Part shown: positions 23,853 through 35,472 of the stretch, piece after piece
Layout: every line of letters begins with the position of its first letter
Numbering within the stretch: position 1 is the stretch's first letter
Source of the DNA: Hyphodiscus hymeniophilus
Lineage: Eukaryota; Ascomycota; Leotiomycetes; Helotiales; Hyphodiscaceae
Direction of reading: 5' to 3'
NCBI GenBank assembly: GCA_016508695.1
Contig: VNKQ01000010.1
Location: 868,001 to 932,000, forward strand
DNA length: 64,000 nt
Position numbers and translations under genes: made by a program
Notes under the pieces: generated by a model
What the model was told of the DNA's origin: nothing
Seen by the model: only the letters and a program-made list of their open reading frames with translations
Databases searched by the model: none

Positions 23853-25832
23853 CAATGGCGCTTCGTCCAGCGTATGACCGTTGGACTGTCCTTCTTGGAT
23901 TCTGAGTTGGCTTGAAGTATTTCGTTCTATTCTTCAGCACGGCAGAATGCGACTTCTTGCTCTTGGCGCACTTCGTATCGGCAGCTGTCGTAAATATGTC
24001 GTTTGCGTAAGGAGTTAGATACCAGAATAAAGCCGAATTGTTGCACAATAAGATTTAAGGAAAAGAGTTCATAATCATACAGCCATGGACAGAGAGAGAA
24101 GGGTATAGCAGCGCAGATTGTAAGTTGGAAGTCGTATGGTATGGTATGGTATCGTATCAATGGATCATCACTGTTGCAGAACCGCCACGCAAGCGAGAAT
24201 CGATTCGACAAGACTAGAAGACGTAGATAAAGTGGGGGGCCGAACAGGGGCAGAATGGGAATTACTATTTCCCGCCTACGATGTGAGCGGAGGGTTACAA
24301 GTTACCTTCCGACTGACTCGGTATTACCGTCTAACGCTTCTTCCTTGTAAACACAATGTTAAGGGTCCTTTACATCCTTGTCTCGGCTCCGACTCCGACT
24401 CTCCGTACAAGTAAACAAAACAAACATCAGACCGAGACCCTTAACCCTTAACCCTTAACCCTTAACCAGCACTCAGAGAATCCCCAAGATACACATCTAA
24501 TCCGGACTCCTCCTCCATAGTCTTCCAGGGGGATGGGCATCAGTCGATTTCGTAATCAAGATATCAAGATATCCATTTTCAGGAAGCACTGCTCTCGATC
24601 CTCCCAGCTCGAGGTGATCCGTATACAAAGTCGTCCATATTCACCATCAATCCTTCTTGCTTAGCAAAGCTGAGACGCCTGGGACCCCAGCTGATTGGTG
24701 CGCAGAACAGTCCCGACTTTCAAATTTGTTCAATTTGCCTCGACGCTTACTGCTTGCGGCAACGACTTATTCATTCCACGCTCGTCGGAGAGACAAGTCC
24801 GTTATCGATACTCGAGTAATGTACCAAGGGACGAAGTATATCACTAGCCACACAGCTTCTTTGGGACGGACTAACACATGTGACAAAGGTATCAATCAGT
24901 CTTCATAGGATGATTTACGATGATACGAATGTAGCGCAATCCTGGGTTACGGAAATAGTAGCTGCACAAGACCCGGTGAGAAACGCCGAGCAGCCAATAG
25001 GAGATCACAGTTTGGCGAACATGAGATCAATGACGCCCTCTAATCGTTTGGAGCCGAAAGGGGGTCCCGGTCCGTAAGCGAATCCGGGGATGGGATACCA
25101 AAGCAGGCATGACTTGGGAGGAGCGTGGCATGACACTCTGAAAACATGATTTTTTGTGTTGGAAAAAGTGAATTGGGTAGATCTCGCCATACTGCATTCT
25201 TCGAGCGATCTGGCTCCGGATCCAAGCTGGTCACACTTCTCTGACTGATCAGCTGCAAGCATTGTTCTGGCAAGAAAGCCGGTCCCAATCGGCTAGATCA
25301 TGTAGAAAGGTTGGATTATTTGTCCAATGATCATTGTGAGCCATAAATAGGTAGCCGTACAGACTAGCTGACTACCTCATCTAGTGTCAGAGACGCGTGA
25401 ATAATCAAGCTTGCTTCCAAGCTCTCTTGTGGCAGTGCAATTGAGGCTTCTCGTTATCAGATCGCCGCTCTGCTAATCTTGTATTAGGTCGACGGTAGAT
25501 TCATAGACTCTCGGGTACTTCCATCGGAACCAAGACTTTACCCTAAGCTTCTCCGAGTTGAAGCATTCAATTGTCTTACAGTATCCAATCGATATGATTA
25601 TTGATCCTGGTAGGAGGGAGTATCTGAATAGATCAGTTCATTTCGAAGAGTTTGAATTTTCCTCCTCAGAATTTAAGGTACACCAATGGCTTACTTTTGT
25701 GAACTCTTATTCACTTAGACTTCAACTGGGCAGGAGGTTGGAAAATAAACGTTTATTCACAGCATCCTATGTGATGAACGCGTATGGTCATTGACTGCCA
25801 TGGACTCTCCCACCCAGACTGCTCGAATGATC
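23853..25832. other. Intergenic region with simple repeats
   Basis: Contains an ATGGT pentamer run at about 24135-24152 and a CCCTTAA heptamer array at 24438-24467. No coding signal seen. Confidence 0.5.
24438..24467. repeat. CCCTTAA heptamer array (4 copies)
   Basis: Four perfect tandem CCCTTAA units plus two bases. It resembles the fungal telomere unit CCCTAA with one extra T, but is not identical to it. Confidence 0.85.
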
Positions 25833-28252
25833 TCAATGCTTGACGGCCTTCTTGCCCTTCGCGCCTTTCTTTGCTTTAACTACTCTCTTGGCCGGTGCAT
25901 CCTCCTCGCTGTCATCCTCCTGAAGATCCTGAAGATCGCGAAGCTGTGACTGAACGGCAGCCATTGTGGAAATTGCGGTACTCAGCTTACGGAGCTTTCT
26001 GCGTTCCTCAATCGTTCTCTCAACATCGACGTCCCGAAGAGCCCAAGCCTCAACCGTCTCCTCCTACTTGGAATTAGCATTGAAGCAATTGATATTGGAA
26101 GACTTCAAGCAACAGAAAGTCTCGAAATACAAAACGTACCGCGCCATACGCATATGCGTTCTTGACAAAGAAGTCGTGGATGCGGAGTCGCTCGACATAT
26201 CCCTTGAACACGCTGGCATTCTCCCATGAGATTTCTGCAGGAAGACGAGGTCGTGGTCTCCGACGGTAGGATTCCAACGCTCCAGTAAGAGGGTGGCACT
26301 TAACCTGAAACTCAACACGTGTGGGGTATTCATCAGGCTCTGATCTTCTTGAGGCCAAGACTTCAGCAACCTCCCACTAGAAAGCCGAATCGTCAGCACC
26401 ACGAGAAATTTAGTCGTTAGTAAGTAGGCATCCAAAGCATTGGATTGACTTACAGATAGATCTCCATCGCCGTCATACTTCGCGATGGTCCTCTCTGGTG
26501 CGACACCATCGTCTGAGACGGCCTGGAACCTGGCTCGTTGTCCGCGTGTACGGCTTGCAACCATGCCAGGCTTCGCATCCTCACCCAGTCGGCCTGCACC
26601 ATGAATGTCGATACTCGCCTTGTTTTCAGCCTCGTTCAGAGTCTTCAAGTTGTACTTTGTCGTTCCTCGAGGAGTCTGCATTCGCTCACGCAAGGTTTGC
26701 TCCAACTTTGTCAAGATATCTGGCCGCGGCTTGTTGGCTGAACAGCAGCAGGCTCTTGTGCACAGCTTGATTGTCAAGGTCTCGAGGCCTTCTGTGGCGA
26801 TCAAGGCCTCTTTGAAGCCTGGTATCTCAGAGAAGGAGCCCTTCCATCCAGGGGCATTGAGTCGAGCAATGATGCTGGTGAGGTAGCCGCTGTAGTGGAC
26901 CTCGAGTGTAAGCTCTCGCAAACCAGCGCTGCAAAAAGAAATACAGTCAGAATTTGCGATCTAGGCTTGGAAGGCTATACTTCACTTACCACTGGACGAG
27001 GGAAGTCAGCAGGGTTCTAAAGGAGAAATCCTGTCAGGTAGCATAGAGGACCGAAGAGCTTGGAAAGAATACATACTGATGCCAAAATTGTAAAGAGCTG
27101 TGAAGCAACTCGGGGGTATACATGCCACTAAAATACCGGGTCCAGGTGTCAGCAGGAGTGGTCATGAGATACTCCAGTAGGAATCGAGCAAGCTTACGTC
27201 ACAGGTGATTGATTTGATTGCATTCTTCCGGGGCGAGGTGAGGGCCAAGAGGTAGAGATTAAGATCCACGTCAGAGGACGAGTTCCACATCGCGTACGTA
27301 CGCACAGCAAAATTGAAGGTGTTGACTTGGTAGAACAAGTGGGTGTTGTTAATCTCGTCATAGATTGTCTTGCAAACTTTGGAGAGTTGAATGATGGTCA
27401 GTTTGCTGGCGTTTTTTAGCCCGTTATCGACTGATATATCGCCTTGATCTCTTCTATTTCCGAACTTGTTGGATCGAGCGGACAGCTGATAGGGTTCGAT
27501 AGGCTCCTCAACAGCGATGGCATAGCTCCACTAAATGGACAAGTAAGCGATAGAGATGGAGGGTGGGAACTGAAATATTCTCACAATTGTCAGCTTGATC
27601 TCTTCAACAAGCTTTAGTAATGGAGTGCTGAGGTTGAGCTGTAAGCGTATTAGCATTTTTAGACAAAGTCGTCGATTGCCAACCTACAGCGGTCTTTTCA
27701 GCGAAGCTAAGTTCTTGTCCGTTCTGTTCGTTCTGCAAGACAACTCGGGATTCTTGCTGATCGAGTCCGGAATTCTGGATGTTGGCCTGACAGTATCAGC
27801 TTCAAAATCAAAAAAGAATGAATGGCTAGGATATACCTGGCTTGGTAAAATCATTGAACCACTTCGAGCGGGGGACTGTATTTTTTAGCTTCAAGTTTTA
27901 GAGACTGAAACGCTTGTAGCTAATGAGCGAGTTGACAAAAGAAAAAGCTGCTGATGGCTGAAGGGCAGAGTCGAAAGGTGAAGTTGGCGACGACATGTGA
28001 AGTTGGAATCGAACGAGAAGTTGAGTCGAGAGACGACGCCGGTGGCAAGAAGACATTGGCGTCGAGAGAAGACGTCGATGCCAACGACGCCGAGAGTTGA
28101 AGTCAACATCGACGTCAATAGTGAAGATGAAATCGACCATATCCGAACAACTCGAAAGAAGACGAGCGACCTAAATAAGGAAATGGGAAGCTTACTCTGC
28201 GCGTGCTGCCAGACTGGCTGTTCTTCGCCTTTCGGGACTTGTTCTTTGCCAT
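25833..28252 (-). CDS. Ten-exon protein of unknown function, 538 aa
   Basis: Function not recognised. Exons: 28196-28252, 27837-27875, 27688-27786, 27585-27638, 27198-27530, 27077-27127, 26990-27030, 26454-26928, 26140-26376 and 25833-26063; 1617 nt. Introns of 46-77 nt join in frame throughout, except for a 320-nt first intron. The N-terminus is basic (KNKSRKAKNSQSG). A central part resembles fungal F-box/DUF7730-like proteins, with CKTIYDEINNTHLFYQVNTF then TSPRKNAIKSITCDWHVYP and LRR-like GLRELTLEV and GLETLTIKL. The tail is acidic then Lys-rich (KKGAKGKKAVKH). Several exons are short and easily missed, since the 333-nt exon 5 lacks an internal start. The resemblance is by motif memory only. 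Confidence 0.85.
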
Positions 28253-29962
28253 GATGAAGCTCTTTTGGTATGTGATATCTCTTTGTGGTCAGAGAATCGT
28301 TGTTGCCGATTCTTTGTATAAGAGGTTGAGTGTGTTTACAGCGGAATGAAACGTGAAATTATACCGCGCGGGGAGTCGCGTAGGCGAGCAAGCGGCCGCA
28401 ATAGAATAACAAGGTGAATAGAAGAACAAATCCTGTCCAAATCCTGTCCATCACTCTTCATTCCCGCATGGGAAAATTTCTTGAGAAAATTTCACGATCA
28501 TGCAAATTATCTAAGCGTTTCGAGACACGAAAGTTTTAAGCATTTGCCAGAGCAAATGCCCGAAACAACCCAAAATCTGTCAGGCACTTGAGCTATTAGG
28601 ATACACACGCAAAGAGAAGAACTTCCAATTTTGCGAAGGAAAGGGAAAGGCTTTGTACAGACAACATCTCCGAGCTTTCAAAAGGTAGGGACCAAGCATA
28701 TGTCCAGCAACGGAATACTTCTTGCACAGACTCAAGCATATATTTAAAAAGTTATACTTTGGTTTGAGACCGTGAGACCTTCATCTCAAGACTTACGGGT
28801 TCGACAAAATGGCCGACTGCAATTCGACTCGATCTTCAGACATACCCTACAATCACCGATCCAAGTGAAAGTCGACCAGCATCAGCATGGGAGAACCATC
28901 TCTGCCCAAATAAGTACTCTAACCTCTTCAATCTTCAATAGTGCAGCGACAATCCTCATCAAGTATCAGGCCGAGCAAACCTTCAACACAATCTAACCCC
29001 CATCTCCCAAAACAGAATGCCACGATAATGAATATACACCTCGTTTTATTCGTTCCGTTCAACGGTTTCCCCATTGCACATCCATGCTGGTCAGCAACCA
29101 AAGTTTGCAAGATGATCTTACAATCGGACGTAGGGCCGGTAACGTTGGGTGTTTTCGACTAGGAAACAATACCAGACAGGGAAATCGAATGTCGATGTTT
29201 TGCTTTGCTCTGGCGAAAGTACATAGGCTGAATATGAGGCTTGAGGCAATTCAACCCTATTCGAAGCATTTGGTGGTGTATATTGTACCCAGCATTCTGT
29301 TGTTGCGGTAGGGTGTCGTTGAAATGGCGAGAAAAGAGCTACATGCAATGCTAGGGAGGACGACACCGACCATTACGGTCCCTCAACTGCCATCTCTCCA
29401 CTCTCTCGTCAATGCGCCGTATGAGTCGTGCTTGAGTATAAACTCTGGACCAGCTTGGATTCGGGAACTTCGATGGATTTTCTCGATGATTTGAATCGCT
29501 CTTCGTCACTTGGGAGCAACTCATTTCCTATTTTTTGCGTTCAATTATCCATCTCAACTTTGCCTCCTCCACAACCCCCACCCTTGCCTGCCCAGCACAT
29601 CGTCTGGTCAGCGCTCGGCGCAAGCTATTAATTGGACAATCGGAGCTGAGCGAGACTGAAACTCTTATCATGAATAACAGAGCAAGCCAGTTTCGTACTT
29701 AGCCTCTCCATTGGCTCCCAGGCAGTACTCTGCCGTGGAGCTCCGAGCTTATCGAAGCTCCCCGCATGTCTGATGTATATGGCGTTGGAGGGCAGGCTCA
29801 TCGGCGTTCCTGAGCTTAAAGGCCATATTAATGACACAGTGCCCCAAATAATTCGTCTCAGTGGATGCTTGTCATGAATTTCAGTATCTTCCCTTGTGCG
29901 ATTTTCGAAGCTCAATAGTTGTTGGAGCAAGTCAGAAGCATACAAGCAAAGATTCTCTCAAA
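28253..29962. other. Divergent intergenic region
   Basis: 1.7 kb upstream of both the unknown ten-exon gene and the allantoinase-like gene. It holds two GATAAG sites near the latter; no further gene seen. Confidence 0.5.
29664..29753. promoter_or_regulatory. Two GATAAG sites upstream of the allantoinase-like gene
   Basis: CTTATC occurs at 29664-29669 and 29748-29753, 294 and 210 bp before the ATG. GATAAG is the core of AreA-type nitrogen-response sites; functional use is inference. Confidence 0.4.
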
Positions 29963-31151
29963 ATGGCAACAACTTATTCTCTTCCTTCAGACCTTGCCAA
30001 ATTTAAACAATTTGAGTGGGATGATCATTATGATTTCCCTAGAGACCTTGTCGGATACGGCGAGAAATCCTTCAATCCTCAATGGCCCAGAGGAGCCAAG
30101 ATAGCAGTTTCTTTCGTGATCAACTACGAGGAGGTAACGGTGTCTCTCGGATCGTTCTTGAACAACAAAGCATAACATATCTCTAGGGTAGTGAACACTG
30201 TGTGTTGAACGGAGATGCTCACTCCGAAAGTCACCTATGGGAAGCTGCTGGAGCAGGTCTTAAGGTCCAAGAACGAGCCTTGAATATCGAGTCCGATTAC
30301 GACTATGGCTCTCGCTCGGGAGTGTGGCGCATCTTCCGCCTCTTCAACAAGTTCAACTACAAATACACTCTCTATGCCGTTGGGAAAGCTATCGAAGACA
30401 ACCCCGCAGTGGCGGTCTCCTCCGTACAGAACGGCCACGATGTAGCATCGCACGGCTATCGTTGGATTGACTACGCAAATATGCCACCGGAGAAAGAGAA
30501 AGCTTATATCAAGAAGGGGATTGAAACAATTACGAAAATCTGCGGAGAGCCTCCGAAGGGATGGTACTATGGACGATTGTCGAGCCAGAGTTCAGCTTTA
30601 GTTTGGGATGTTTATAAAGAGATGGGGATTCCGCTTCTCTGGGATTCGGATTCATATGCAGATGATCTACCATATTGGGTTGATGTTCCATGTGAAAAAG
30701 AGGAGGAAACGCCGCAGGGAATGCTCATGATTCCCTATACCTATGGTAAGCCCAGTCCGCCTTTCTCGCACCAAGCTAACGACTGCTAGACTGCAACGAC
30801 TACAAATTCAATGTTCCCACTGGTTTTGGCGGGCCAACAGACTTCTACGACCACGTTAAGAATGCCTTTGATACTCTGTATGAGGAAGGCTGCGACGGCT
30901 CCCCAAAGATGATGACAATCGGCCTTCATTGCCGATGTATTGGTAAACCAGGACGTTTCGGAGCTTTGAAGAAGATCGTCGAATACATCAGCAAGAAGGA
31001 AGGAGTCTGGGTTGCTACCCGAACACAGATTGCTGAGCACTTCAGGGCAAAGTTCCCTTACGAACCCGGATATCTTGCACCTGGTGTGAAGAGAGCGGAA
31101 GCACCAAATATGACCACTGGCTGGCCCGCTCATGTGGATGTCCCTGTTTGA
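29963..31151 (+). CDS. PuuE-type allantoinase / polysaccharide-deacetylase-fold protein
   Basis: Likely hydrolyses the cyclic amide of allantoin in purine catabolism; the NodB/polysaccharide deacetylase fold makes chitin-deacetylase-like activity the alternative. Exons: 29963-30133, 30187-30745 and 30790-31151; 363 aa; introns 53 and 44 nt. PuuE hallmarks: NYEEGSEHCVLNGD near residue 55, the metal-site region GHDVASHGYRWIDY, GWYYGRLSSQS, WDSDSYADDLPYW, and the late GLHCRCIGKPGR. It lacks a signal peptide, which fits an intracellular enzyme rather than a wall deacetylase. In canonical PuuE the GW(Y)TGR segment is followed by SPNTR; here it is SSQSS. It converges with a deaminase-fold gene 94 bp away. 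Confidence 0.88.
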
Positions 31152-31177
31152 CCAGATGTATTCATTGCTATTTTGAA

Positions 31178-31183
31178 AATAAA
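31178..31183 (+). terminator. AATAAA polyadenylation hexamer
   Basis: Canonical hexamer 27 nt after the allantoinase-like stop codon, inside the 94-bp convergent gap. Confidence 0.55.
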
Positions 31184-31245
31184 ATGAATCCCTGAACCCG
31201 AAACTCCCGTTTCGCTTGCTCGTGTGTTCATCATTGAGTCCTTTC

Positions 31246-32016
31246 TTACAGTTCATGCTCAACCACATTCTCCACAACGGGCACACAAACCTTCTCGTGC
31301 CTCTCGCAACCACTCGGACAGGGAAATGCTTCATCAAACTGCCACGAAAATAACGCATCCGTTTCATTTGCAAGCACATTCCCAACCAAAGCCGTTCTGC
31401 CCGGTAACTTTCCAGATTCCTTAAAGACATCCGCAGACGAAATCGAAATCTGACCCCATCCCTTCTCAAACAGCGTATCGATGCTTGTCGCATAAATGTA
31501 CTCACTGAAGCCTGACCAGCGAATTGCCGAGGCGCACATTGGACAAGCCTCTGCTGTCGTGTATAAACTCAAACCTTTGAAAGCCTCCAATGCTGCGGTT
31601 GGAGAGAGTTTATATTTTCCTTCTGGATCGGTAAGGATGGATGAGCAGTTTGTTATCGCCGCAATTTCCCCTTCGCATTGTGAATAAGAAATCTAGAACG
31701 CAGAGCATGCCCTTCACTCACCATGCAAGGTCGGATTCCCATATCTTGCATTACCATTAACTCCTAAACAGACCAGCTCCCCCAGCTCGCCGCTCCTATC
31801 AGTGTGATTCACAATCACGGTCCCAAAAGGCGCAAACAGACATGGTGATTCGACCTCACTCACTGCCGAAATGGCTCGGCGCATCCAATATGCTCTTGTT
31901 TCAAACGGAATGGAAGAAGTGGGAACATAATTATGTTTCTGGTCGTGTTCGTGGCCATTTGTGAGGTGAATTAGAGCCAGGAGGATCAGGCTGAGGACTG
32001 AGAGTGGATAAAGCAT
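31246..32016 (-). CDS. Secreted/ER CMP-dCMP/guanine-deaminase-fold protein
   Basis: Zinc-dependent deaminase fold; the substrate may be guanine, cytosine or a nucleoside. Exons: 31722-32016 and 31246-31670; 239 aa; intron 51 nt. The ATG at 32016 is chosen because the upstream extension begins with GTG and because this start gives a signal peptide (MLYPLSVLSLILLALIHLTNG). The zinc motifs are complete: HGE (split by the intron) and PMCA preceded by EAC (CPMC), about 30-55 residues apart. Three Asn-glycosylation sequons (NHT, NCS, NET) and a Cys-rich tail support the secretory pathway. The C-terminus is EHEL, reminiscent of ER-retention tails. A secreted deaminase is unusual, since most members are cytosolic. 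Confidence 0.85.
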
Positions 32017-32573
32017 TCTGTGGTTTGCAACCGACTCAAAGGCCTTTTCCACTGAGTTCTGAGGGAATGCTGATGAAGAAAGAGGTATGGAAGACTGAGA
32101 TTTTTAGTCTCCCACTTTTGACCTTGAGGATATAACCTTATGACAACTGGGGTTGTTACACACAAAGCGATGTCATCGAAGCGATAAGCTTCAGCCTTGC
32201 TGTCAAAACCCGTGCAGCACAATACGTGCCGCCAAATCGTTTGAGCCTTTCTCCACTCATTCTATCCATTGTATAAGGTTGTCTCCAAGACTGTCGGAGA
32301 AGCTTCAATCATCAAATCCAAAAGTCGATTTCCATGACTTGATCCGAGGCGCAGTCATCTTCGGAAAGCCGCCCGAGTGGAGTCATTGAAATTCGACGAC
32401 TAAAAGAAGGCTTGCCATTACATGCACACGAGGAAGTGCAGATCATAGAAAATACGGCTCAACTTCAATGCATTTGCTTAGACTACCATAACGCCTCCGC
32501 TATGCAATCCACTACCTGCGCCGTGATCTAATGTCGATACTTTATTATTACATGCTTTTTCGAGCTTTGCATC
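32017..32573. other. Intergenic: deaminase promoter and THOC1-kinase 3' flank
   Basis: 557 bp. Holds one GATAAG at 32183-32188, about 167 bp upstream of the deaminase ATG. No gene seen. Confidence 0.45.
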
Positions 32574-35472
32574 TTATTTCGAAGATTCTATCTCAGCTGC
32601 GCTGGGTCTCTCCTCCACTGGTCCATCTGCTGCAGCAACAGATCCTCCATTCATGATGACATCTCCCGCAGGTGCTTCCGGCATTTCAACCTCGATCACT
32701 CCCTCCTCCGCAATATCACCTTCAAGGCCGAAAATGTATTTTTCTAGCTTCTCATATGTCTTTTGAAGATCATCATTCACGAATATCTTGTCATGGAAAC
32801 CCTCCACCTTTGCTTGTTGAAGCTCCTTCTCAGCAATCTCGAGTCGGGCTTTGATCTTGTCTTCGTCGTCCGAGCCTCTTCGGCGTAATCGTTCCGAAAG
32901 CTCGGCGATGTTGGGCGGTTGGAGAAATAAGAAGCGAGCGGCATAGGAAGCATCTTTGAGTTGCTGAATTCCCTGAAGGACTTTTAGCAAAATATATTAG
33001 TGACCAAGCTTCAAACATACGTGCATGTCCATTTCCATAATTGGAACCTTGCCGTGAGCGATTATACTTTCCACGACCTTTCGACTCGTTCCGTAGTCAT
33101 TCCCATTGAAATTATTCAACTCCAAGAATTGGTCACCATCCCGAAGAACATTATATTCTGCCTGCGTGACAAAGTAATAGTGTTGACCATGCACCTCTCC
33201 CTCCCTCGGTGTACGAGTCGTATGAGAAGCCTTCTTGCCGAGGACTTTGGCATGTTTGCCCATGAGCATGGTAATAAGGGTGCCTTTCCCAACACCACTA
33301 CTCATAAAAATTAGCCCTGCAATAAACCGGATTTTTCAAAGGAGCATTATCCCCGAAGGCCACGAGGACAAACCCGCGGGCGGTTCTTGCGATAGGCCTC
33401 AGACCGACCAGAAGCTGAAGACAGTATGAAAATAAGCTCACCTAGGACCAGATATGACGATTGGGCGTCTATCTTTGGGGAAGAGGGATTCGTCAACATC
33501 ATCGTCACCGTTTGTAGCTGGCTCTTCGGTCTTTGCGTGGTCCTGGAAAATCGCATCGATCTGATCGTCCTTGTCGATCTTATCAAAAGCAACCAGCTTG
33601 GTTCCACAGGCGATTCGCAAAGCCCGCCAGGTTGCGCTAGCCTTGCGTTCAATTGCGGCATTCTTCGACTCGTCGTCTCGGCCCATTTCGATATCCATAT
33701 CCTCCATCTCGATCTTGGTTTGGAAACTTTTGACAGAAGGCACTTTATATTTTGCTGGGTCCTTTAATCTCTCTAATCCACTTCGCCCCTCGAGTTCGGC
33801 AAGAAATTTGAGATCAACTGACCCTAAAGGGTTCGGCCGGAGGCGTTTGTTGGTTGTAGCTTTTCTTGCGGAGGATTTTGCGGCGACATAGTCTTCGGGA
33901 GATATGGGTATTCTTGCGATTGACGGGCAATTCTCGACTTTCCACCGTACCCAGTTCTTGTCTCTTGAAAGTACTGTTTCGACCATGCGGTAGAAGAAAG
34001 GGCCTTCAAAACCTTGTCTTAAATATTCCGCAACTGATCGTTTCATGTCAAGGGCCCATTTTGTCTACTGTGAATCAGTACGTAGTGACTCCCAATAACG
34101 AGTTCGCCGAGTAGACAGGGTACTTACTTCATCATCGCTGAGAGTTTGATCGGCATATACTACGGACTTATTTGAGTTGACACCCTCGGGCATTGCCTTG
34201 GCAAGCTTCTCTTTGGCCTTCGTACTGAGAGATAGGAGGAAGTCCATCACGATCAGAGCCTGAACCAAGATGTGTCTTCGAAATGAGAGATCACTAATCT
34301 AGTGTAGTGTGAGCAGACATTCTGTACGAGAAGACACAGAAGCGCTCACCTCAAGCTCGAATAAATCTCTACTCGTAAGGTATTTTGGGTTGAAGGCATT
34401 CGCCAAGTCGTCTTCGCCTTGACTTCTCTTCCGTTTCGTACCTCTCTTACCTTCTTCCGACGCCTTGATAGGGCGGCTGTTCGCCTCTGTTTGGACGGAC
34501 TTGAACTTAGTCATGGTTGCCTCAAGCCCGGCTCTGAACCCTGCAAAATTGCTTGCATCGAAAAGCTTCTTGGGTTGATTGAAGCTCTCCTGTAGAGACC
34601 AGAATTTTGGGTAGAGCTCATCGACACTCATGGGCTCCACCCTGGAGAAGGTAACGCCTTTGGATCCAGAACCTGATTCTTCAGCTGGCTTTACAGCAGT
34701 GTTGTTTGTCGTCTCGGCAGGAGGCGCCTTGGAATCTGCGTCAACATCCATCTCTTCGGGATCCGCTTCCTTCAGCGGTAATTTGTCGAAGGTGGTTACA
34801 TTCTCCGTATGGTATTCTCCACGAAGATTGACAGAGCTCTTGTCACCTAGTGGGAAGCTCTGGAACATAAATATGAATACCCTCCCACAGAATGCGGTGT
34901 CCTCTGCACGCGAAAGCCGTCTTAGCAACTCGTTGCAACTTCGTAGAATGACCAAGTTTTTCTGAGAGAAATGTTTCGCTGTAATCTTCTCTCTTCGCGA
35001 CTCCAAAAAGTCAAATATTTTTCGGCACCCAGCAATTGTTTGGCTGTCTAAGAGTTCCTCGATCAACCAGAATAAAAGTGCGGCATCGCATTGTTCGTCG
35101 TCGGATAGAATCGATATGATGTCCAATAAGTTCCATAATTGAACAAATGCGGGCATTTCAATGGTTGTATTGGCCTAGGAGAGTTCGTCAGATTATATAT
35201 TTCCAACCTCGTCTGCGGAGTCTCACAAGAATCGAGTTGAAGGTCTCTCGGACGGCCGTCTCGATTACCGCATGCTTTCGTTTTTTGCTCGACTCCGTTG
35301 TTGTCGCAGTAGAGAAAAATTCATCCTCCACTCGTTCGAGAAGATTACCAAGATCCGATTTCGTGACCGCGGGTTCGACTGTGGTTGAACTCTTCACCAC
35401 TTCAGCCCTCTGGAGCATCTCCTGCAGAAGGCTCCTGAACTCGTCCACCCCCTGCACTCCGTGTCCAGCCAT
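32574..35472 (-). CDS. THO complex subunit 1 (THOC1/Hpr1) - guanylate kinase fusion
   Basis: The N-terminal part belongs to the THO/TREX complex, which couples transcription to mRNA export in the nucleus; the C-terminal part is a GMP kinase. Exons: 35227-35472, 34350-35174, 34128-34298, 33442-34064, 33021-33297 and 32574-32972; 2541 nt, 846 aa. THOC1 core at residues 1-~590, including FFYRMVETVLSRDKNWVRW (~437-455) and WRALRIA (~560). An acidic linker of about 22 residues follows, then RRPIVISGPSGVGKGT (P-loop 620-628), TTRTPREGE (648-656), NDYGTS, EMDMHG and the lid RRRGSDDED; the kinase ends near 797, with an acidic tail. One exon (33442-34064) encodes THOC1 core, linker and the P-loop start. 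No methionine lies between ~541 and 632. The Asp usual in the DIDMQG motif is Glu here (EMDMHG). Confidence 0.92.

Noticed and set aside
24438..24467. Interstitial telomere.
   Set aside because: The unit is CCCTTAA, not CCCTAA, so I list it as a repeat only.
28000..28030. A tRNA B-box-like word (GTTCGATTCC on the minus strand).
   Set aside because: It sits in low-complexity intron sequence with no A box or cloverleaf pairing around it.
32574..33297. Guanylate kinase as an independent gene starting at an internal ATG (M at ~632).
   Set aside because: Such a start would remove the P-loop, and no ATG lies between the THOC1 core and the P-loop; the frame is continuous with THOC1.
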